A program made the position numbers and the translations under genes. From NCBI RefSeq assembly GCF_030272615.1, contig NC_081405.1, positions 314,300,235-314,364,234 on the forward strand: a DNA stretch of 64,000 nucleotides. Direction: 5' to 3'. The stretch is from Cryptomeria japonica. Its lineage: Eukaryota; Streptophyta; Pinopsida; Cupressales; Cupressaceae. Shown here one piece after another: positions 59,020 to 64,000 of this stretch. Within the stretch, counting starts at the first letter, position 1. Every line of letters starts with the position of its first letter. The notes below the pieces were generated by a model that was not told the DNA's origin, did not search any database, and saw only the letters and a list, made by a program, of their open reading frames with translations.

Positions 59020-60540
59020 TATGTAGATGGAGGGAAGGAAGTTTTATAGAGAATGGAAATCCATTGAAGAATCTATCTCCACTTTCTTCGACAAGAAAAA
59101 GGAGTGTGATAGGGTTCAAAAGATGGCGAATGGTGGGTACAATCTGAAGGATCTTAAGATGCCTTGGGCCGATGTGGTGGAGGTTATCATGAGATACATC
59201 AATCTTGATGGCTGGTATGTGAGCATTTTTTCCTACCACTATTTCATTTTGAATCACTTTAGGCACGATAGAAAAATTTCCATTTCATTTTATTTGCTAT
59301 CTTCCTTAAGGCCTAGTCTGGAGAAACATGTAGAGAATATGGATAATCCAGTCCTCCAGTAGGGCCTTATTTGTCTTATTATGAATTATGACAAAACCCA
59401 TGAAGTCAAGCCATCACCTATTTTGAATACCCATGTTTCGTCTTCCTACCCGAAGGTTCAGATGGTTTCTGACATGGATTTGGGAGGGGAAGATAGCGGG
59501 CTTGCCAAGGACTGGCAAGATCAAGACTTGTCTCATGACCATGAGTATTGTTCGCCTACTAGTGAGGGTCCCATTCAAAATATAACCTTGGGGATAGTTA
59601 TTAGTAGGTGCAACAAGCACCCTAGGTGGGCCACTAGCAAATATAAAAATTTGGGTACCAGGTCTGTTGACTTTGTTTCTCCCAAATCTAAGAAGTCCAA
59701 ATCTAGAAAAGGGGGGGCAATAAAGATAGTGAATAGGAGATTGAAATAAACATTCCCATGGACATTGATCCTAAGAAATAGGGGAGGGTTGTCATTGACC
59801 TAGATTTGGATAAATGGATTTCCTTTGTGGCTAGCAGTTAGTTGGATTATCTTCGAAAGATGAGCATGGAGATTGAATTACTAAAAGAGGGTATAAATGG
59901 TATTGTGGATAATTTTACGGACAACCTTGGACCTAGTAATACAGAGAAACTCCTCTAGTTGACCCAGAAAGTTAGTGAGGATGTGGAAATGGTGAAATCG
60001 AATCATGAAAGAAGAATATGTAATCTTGAGGTTAGCTTGGAAGAAATTAAAGGATGTTTGAGAAATCTGGTAGAGATCGGCAAGGCTGTAATGAATAATA
60101 ATTCTGAAGGCTTAATGAGGGTCCATAATATGATTGTGGACTACAAGGCAAATCCCATTGCCAGTGTGACTACTTCATATTCAAAGCAAAAAAGAAAGTG
60201 CAGGGTGCAGGTGGTCATATTTCTCATTCCCATACTATGACAGGTATGTGCACTCGTACCAGAGCAAGAACTAGGAGCAAGGCAACTCTAGATTTATCAT
60301 GGATGAGCTGGATTCTATTAATAGGAAATTTGTTTTGAAGAATGAAGATCTATTGCATTCTTATCATTAGGTCTTTGTTTCTTCTGTTTTCAGTCTATTT
60401 TGTGTTTTATCCTATTTTGTGGGCTTGGCCCAAGTTGGTTTGGCTTTTGCTATTGGTTCTGTTCTTTGATGCTTATTCTCTGGTTGTAAAACTTTTGGGT
60501 TTTGGGTCCCTGTAAAACCTATTTACCTTAATAAAAAAAT
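59020..60540 (+). pseudogene. Family X copy 4, 5' truncated
   Basis: Starts within the N-terminal domain, at MEGRKFYREWKSIEES, which corresponds to about codon 92 of copy 2. Conserved blocks: FFDKKKECDRVQKMANGGYN, LKMPWADVVEVIMRYINLDG, IFSYHYFILNHFR (59030-59270), then PRWATSKYKNLGTRS (about 59620) and the coiled coil LEEIKGCLRNLVEIGKAVMN (about 60040). Stops occur near 59360 and 59747, with a frame change by about 59960. The 3' end has TTTTGCTATTGGTTCTG, GTCCCTGTAAAACC and ends in TTAATAAAAAAAT at about 60540. A 5' truncation with an A-rich 3' end is the usual mark of non-LTR retrotransposition. Confidence 0.62.
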
Positions 60541-62399
60541 TATTCTAGTTAAATGTTATAGGTATAGCTCTAATCTTATGTTAATAAATTGGACCCCTTA
60601 AATTACAAAATATCGATTCAAATTTGGTTTACTCCTACTAGTTTAACTTGTTGGTATGAACTAATTAGAAACATGTTTGTGTGATTTTTTTAATGTGCTT
60701 TAATTCAAATGCATAATTCATTTGGACACCATCTCACATCCTAGAAGCATTCTTATTATTAGATAATTCAATGTTCATATTAGAGAAACATTTTTTAATT
60801 AGTGTACTAGAAGGAACAACTCAACTTCATAATTAATATCTAAGAGATGTAAATACTTTTTTGTTGCATATTGATGTTTAACATAATTTTAAATCCTGTC
60901 TCTTATAGGGGTTAACCTAAAAGAGATTGTCTCCGAACGATTTGGCAACCTCTTCAAGGTATTTTTAAGAACCATTCATCATCATGGTGGAGTAGATATA
61001 TAAAAACTTTGTGGACTAGAAAGTATAAGTGACAATCAATGTGATCATATTAACACATATGAAGTAACATTAACTTCATACTTGATTAGAAGAAAACTAC
61101 ACGTGTAAAATATAAACACAAGTATACCTACGTTCATTATTTTTGTAACATAAATTTTAGGATCGGCATTATAATATCTTCCTTTATCATAAACCAAACT
61201 AAATATGCATTATCTTTCATATACTTTTCTTAACATTCAATTATTGCAATTTATTCTCACAACTAAAACTAATTTATACATATATAACACATTTGTGTTA
61301 AATATATAGAAACATACCCAAATTTTCTATTTTCCTATTCCAAAACAATAGATTTTAATTACTAAATTATAATAACTTCCTTCATCATAAAAAACCTAAA
61401 TACCCATTATCTTTCAAATTTACTTTCCTTTAGCATTTAATTATTAGAAAATAATAATATAATAATATAATTAAAAAAATAACATTAATACATTAATAAA
61501 ACTATAATCAATATTATATAGTTTATATAATAAAATACTATATCTTTACATTTAAAAAAAAATTTAAAAATAATTCAGATCCTAATTAATTATGATGCTC
61601 ACAACTAAAATTATTTCATACATATATGTTTCCCTGTGGTTAGCCTAGTAATCCTAGAGATTCTTTTACCTTACGAAGATTCTATCCGTAAGAATTTCTA
61701 GGTAAATTGAGCCATTCGCCATAACATATAATGGGCTCACATATATTTTTATATTTCACATCCTACATAAGAAACTATGAATGACACCCACAAATCGCTT
61801 TATTTTATGAGCTATTCGCTTTTGCTTTTGTAATTGTGAGTATAAGGAGGCATATTTCAAAGGCAAAGCTGCGTTTGCTTTAACTTTGTGGATTCTCACT
61901 TTTGGAAAATTGGAGAAGAATTATACTCCCTTTTAATTAAAAAAATTCTCACTTTTGGAAGATTGAAGAAAAATTATGCTCTCAATGAGTGATCTTTCAA
62001 TTAAAAATTTCATACATTGTGAGGAAGGACACATTCAAAGTTTCCCCTTTGTGATTGACGACGTGATACTGGTTATTTAAATTTTGATTAAATCTTCACT
62101 TCAGTGCTTTGATTAGCCTTTTACCCCATTTCCTCAATTAAAAACTTGGAATATGTAACAAATTATCATCTATTAAAGTTTGTTATTGTTAGGTTTGTTA
62201 TAGACACACTTATTTTCTGATCTTTGTTTCTATTTGTACTTTTTGCATGTAAGATTTTGTTTATGGAAAGAAGCTGAAATAATAAAATAATATTAAAAAT
62301 TATTTTCTCAAAGTTTTTATAATAGAATAGTCTATAAATGGATTGTAGTGTAATTGTATATTTTAATAATGAAAAAGTTTTATGGAATATCTTTATATT
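60541..62399. other. AT-rich region without recognised genes
   Basis: About 1.9 kb with no coding motif. A small tandem pair lies near 61888 and 61946 (TTCTCACTTTTGGAAAATTGGAGAAGAATTAT-like). An imperfect inverted repeat CTTACGAAGATTCTATCCGTAAG lies at about 61672-61694. Confidence 0.5.
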
Positions 62400-62851
62400 T
62401 GTAGGATTTTGCCAAGATCAAGGGCACAATGAAAAGCATAAAAGAGAGACAATGGAATGACAAGAACAAAACTATATTCTCATCAATATGCAAAATGATC
62501 AACTGGATTAACCAATACAATGAATATAGGCCTGCTTATATAAGCAAGGCCATATGGATATACGAGCACACAATAATGACATGTGGCTCAATGAGAAACA
62601 AGGGTAGGTAAGAAATACTAGGGGTAGGTAGGAGAAATAATATAATATTCCACAAGAGGTGGATGACCCACCGAATGTGGAGTGTAATAGCAAAATAAGA
62701 CCACAAAAGGTGGAATTTCTCCCACAAGCTCTATCCTTATGTGCACACTTCCCTAAGTGTCTCAAATCCAAACTACGAAGAGATGCATTATCCTAAGTTA
62801 ACTTAAGTAAAGTGTAATAATATCCAAAATGAATATTTATTTACACCAACA
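62400..62851 (-). repeat. Probable 3' LTR of the partial copia element
   Basis: On the plus strand it runs from TGTAGGATTTTGCC to TTTACACCAACA, about 452 bp. The right boundary is firm because the polypurine tract AAGGGGGGG abuts TGTTGG on the minus strand. The left boundary is only suggested by TG...CA ends. Confidence 0.6.
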
Positions 62852-63121
62852 CCCCCCCTTAAGTGCAACTTAGGGGAATGAAGACTCAAGGCAACAATGC
62901 AAGATGGGTCCCGGCCACTAGGCCATGATAGGTACCCATGTACAATATGCAAATGCAAGCAAAACAATGCAATGCAATCTCTCACAAACGGAGAAAGGGA
63001 GAAAACCCAGTGGGAAAAAAACTCCCCCCCAAAAGAAAGATGAATGTACAAAAGACTCTCAAAGAAGAAGGACAAAACCTCAAAGAGGAAAAAGTCCCCC
63101 CCATAAGAGAGGAAGGAGAAG

Positions 63122-64000
63122 TCAGCTGACCCCCCCTAATGACACATCCCGCACCCCCAAGAGAGCTCACAACTGCTGGAACTTACTCTCGGTGAAAGGT
63201 TTGGTGAATATGTCAACAACCTGCTCTGCTGTAGGACAATACTGCAAATCAATGACCTGCTCTTGAATGAGCTCTCGGATATAGTGCATATGAATCTCGA
63301 TGTGTTTGGTCCGCTGGTGCTGGACCGGGTTCTTCAAGATTGCAATAGCACTCTGATTGTCGCAATGTAGAACTGTCGACCGTGGAGTGGTGAATCCAAA
63401 CTCTGTGAGAATCTGCTGGAGCCAAATGGTCTAAGTCGCTGCGTTAACAACGCCATGATACTTAGCCTCAATCGAAGAGAGAGCAATAGCATGTTGCTTC
63501 TTGCTCTGCCAACAAATGGGGCCCGAACCAAGGTGAAAACTATAACCGGAAGTAGACTTACGATCATCAAGATTGCCAGCCCAATCGGAGTCTGTGTAAC
63601 CAACCAAGCGAAGTCCTGTGCCTGCTGCATAGTGAAGCCCATAGTGATGTGTACCCTGGATGTAATGAAGAATGCGTTTGGTGGCTTTCCAATGAAGCTC
63701 ATGTGGTTCCTGCATGAAGCGGGAAACCATGCCAACTGCAAATGAAATATCAGGGCGTGTATGGGTCAAGTAGATGAGACTACCCACAAGTTGACGATAC
63801 AAAGTGGCATCAACTGGTGGAGAAGAACACTGAGCCTCAAGCTTGACTCCTGAAAGAAAGGGAGTCGGGGCAGGCTTACAATCAGCCATATGAAAGCGTG
63901 CAAGTAGATCAAGAGCATACTTGGGCTATGATAGTGTGATCTCAGAAGGTGACCGTGAAATCTCTATCCCGAGAAAGTAGTGTAAAAGACCCAAGTCAGT
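63122..64000 (-). pseudogene. Copia pol: RT tail and RNase H (partial)
   Basis: Minus-strand reading from the window edge: RT tail with ADCKPAPTPF, LVGSLIYLTHTRPDISFAVG and WKATKRILHYIQGT, then RNase H with YTDSDWAGNLDDRKSTSG, SKKQHAIALSSIEAKYHG, LHCDNQSAIAILKNP, QRTKHIEIHMHYIRE and VVDIFTKPFTESKFQQL. In-frame stops: TAG at 63431-63433 (after VVNAAT) and TGA near 63163. The catalytic acidic residues of RNase H are kept. Normal stop at 63122-63124. Downstream C-rich runs at 63060-63140 read as purine runs on the element strand. Confidence 0.88.

Larger units (their letters stand above)
62400..64000 (-). mobile_element. Partial Ty1/copia element, 3' end (continues past the window)
   Basis: Holds the RT tail, RNase H, polypurine tract and 3' LTR of a copia element whose 5' part lies beyond 64000. 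Its protein sequence is from a different copia lineage than elements 1 and C (YTDSDWAGNLDDRKSTSGY, HYGLHYAAGTGLRL). Confidence 0.88.

Noticed and set aside
61630-61720. Possible small structured RNA at the inverted repeat CTTACGAAG...CGTAAG
   Set aside because: The stem is short and imperfect, with no tRNA or other known RNA signature nearby.

Overview
The window is plant nuclear DNA made almost entirely of transposable elements and tandem repeats. I find no confident host gene, no tRNA or rRNA gene and no CRISPR array. The evidence for a plant is Ty1/copia elements primed by initiator tRNA-Met (TGGTATCAGAGC), an L1-type LINE with a plant-style C-terminal RNase H, nested LTR elements and frequent C-to-T or G-to-A nonsense codons. 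The density of old nested repeats suggests a very large genome such as a conifer, but that is inference. There is one 500-bp assembly gap (47307-47806).

Layout. 1-745: flank holding one copy of a 400-bp repeat. 746-7990: a degraded Ty1/copia element on the minus strand. 7991-12368: old repeats, including a Ty3/gypsy-like LTR with its primer-binding site (9361-10508) and the second copy of the 400-bp repeat. 12380-38900: an old LINE split by a nest of LTR elements. The outer LTR element A (14744-35405, target duplication CATAC) sits in the LINE. Element B (17417-24049, minus strand, same family as A) and copia element C (24848-32216, target duplication CAAAG) sit inside the coding region of A. 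Without its inserts A is about 6.65 kb, and B is 6.63 kb. 38910-40640: first of four copies of an unclassified coding repeat, here called family X. 40641-43238: AT-rich, no gene.

43239-54627: a probable two-gene DNA transposon (element D). It has a DDE-type transposase-like gene on the plus strand, a second multi-exon gene converging from the minus strand, palindromic TCGGATATCCGA repeats clustered near both ends, and embedded GA, 'GACACCATATGACCCC' and AT-rich tandem arrays. I cannot place it in a named superfamily. 55170-60540: three more family X copies. 60541-62399: AT-rich, no gene. 62400-64000: the 3' end of another copia element on the minus strand.

How the parts relate. Family A/B encodes a coiled-coil and zinc-knuckle Gag-like protein plus a long unrecognised ORF, and has no visible protease, integrase or reverse transcriptase. 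Its primer site, leader and polypurine tracts match those of copia elements 1 and C, so it probably borrowed copia machinery. Element D is the best candidate for an undescribed system, although its transposase copy is broken by stops and one frameshift.
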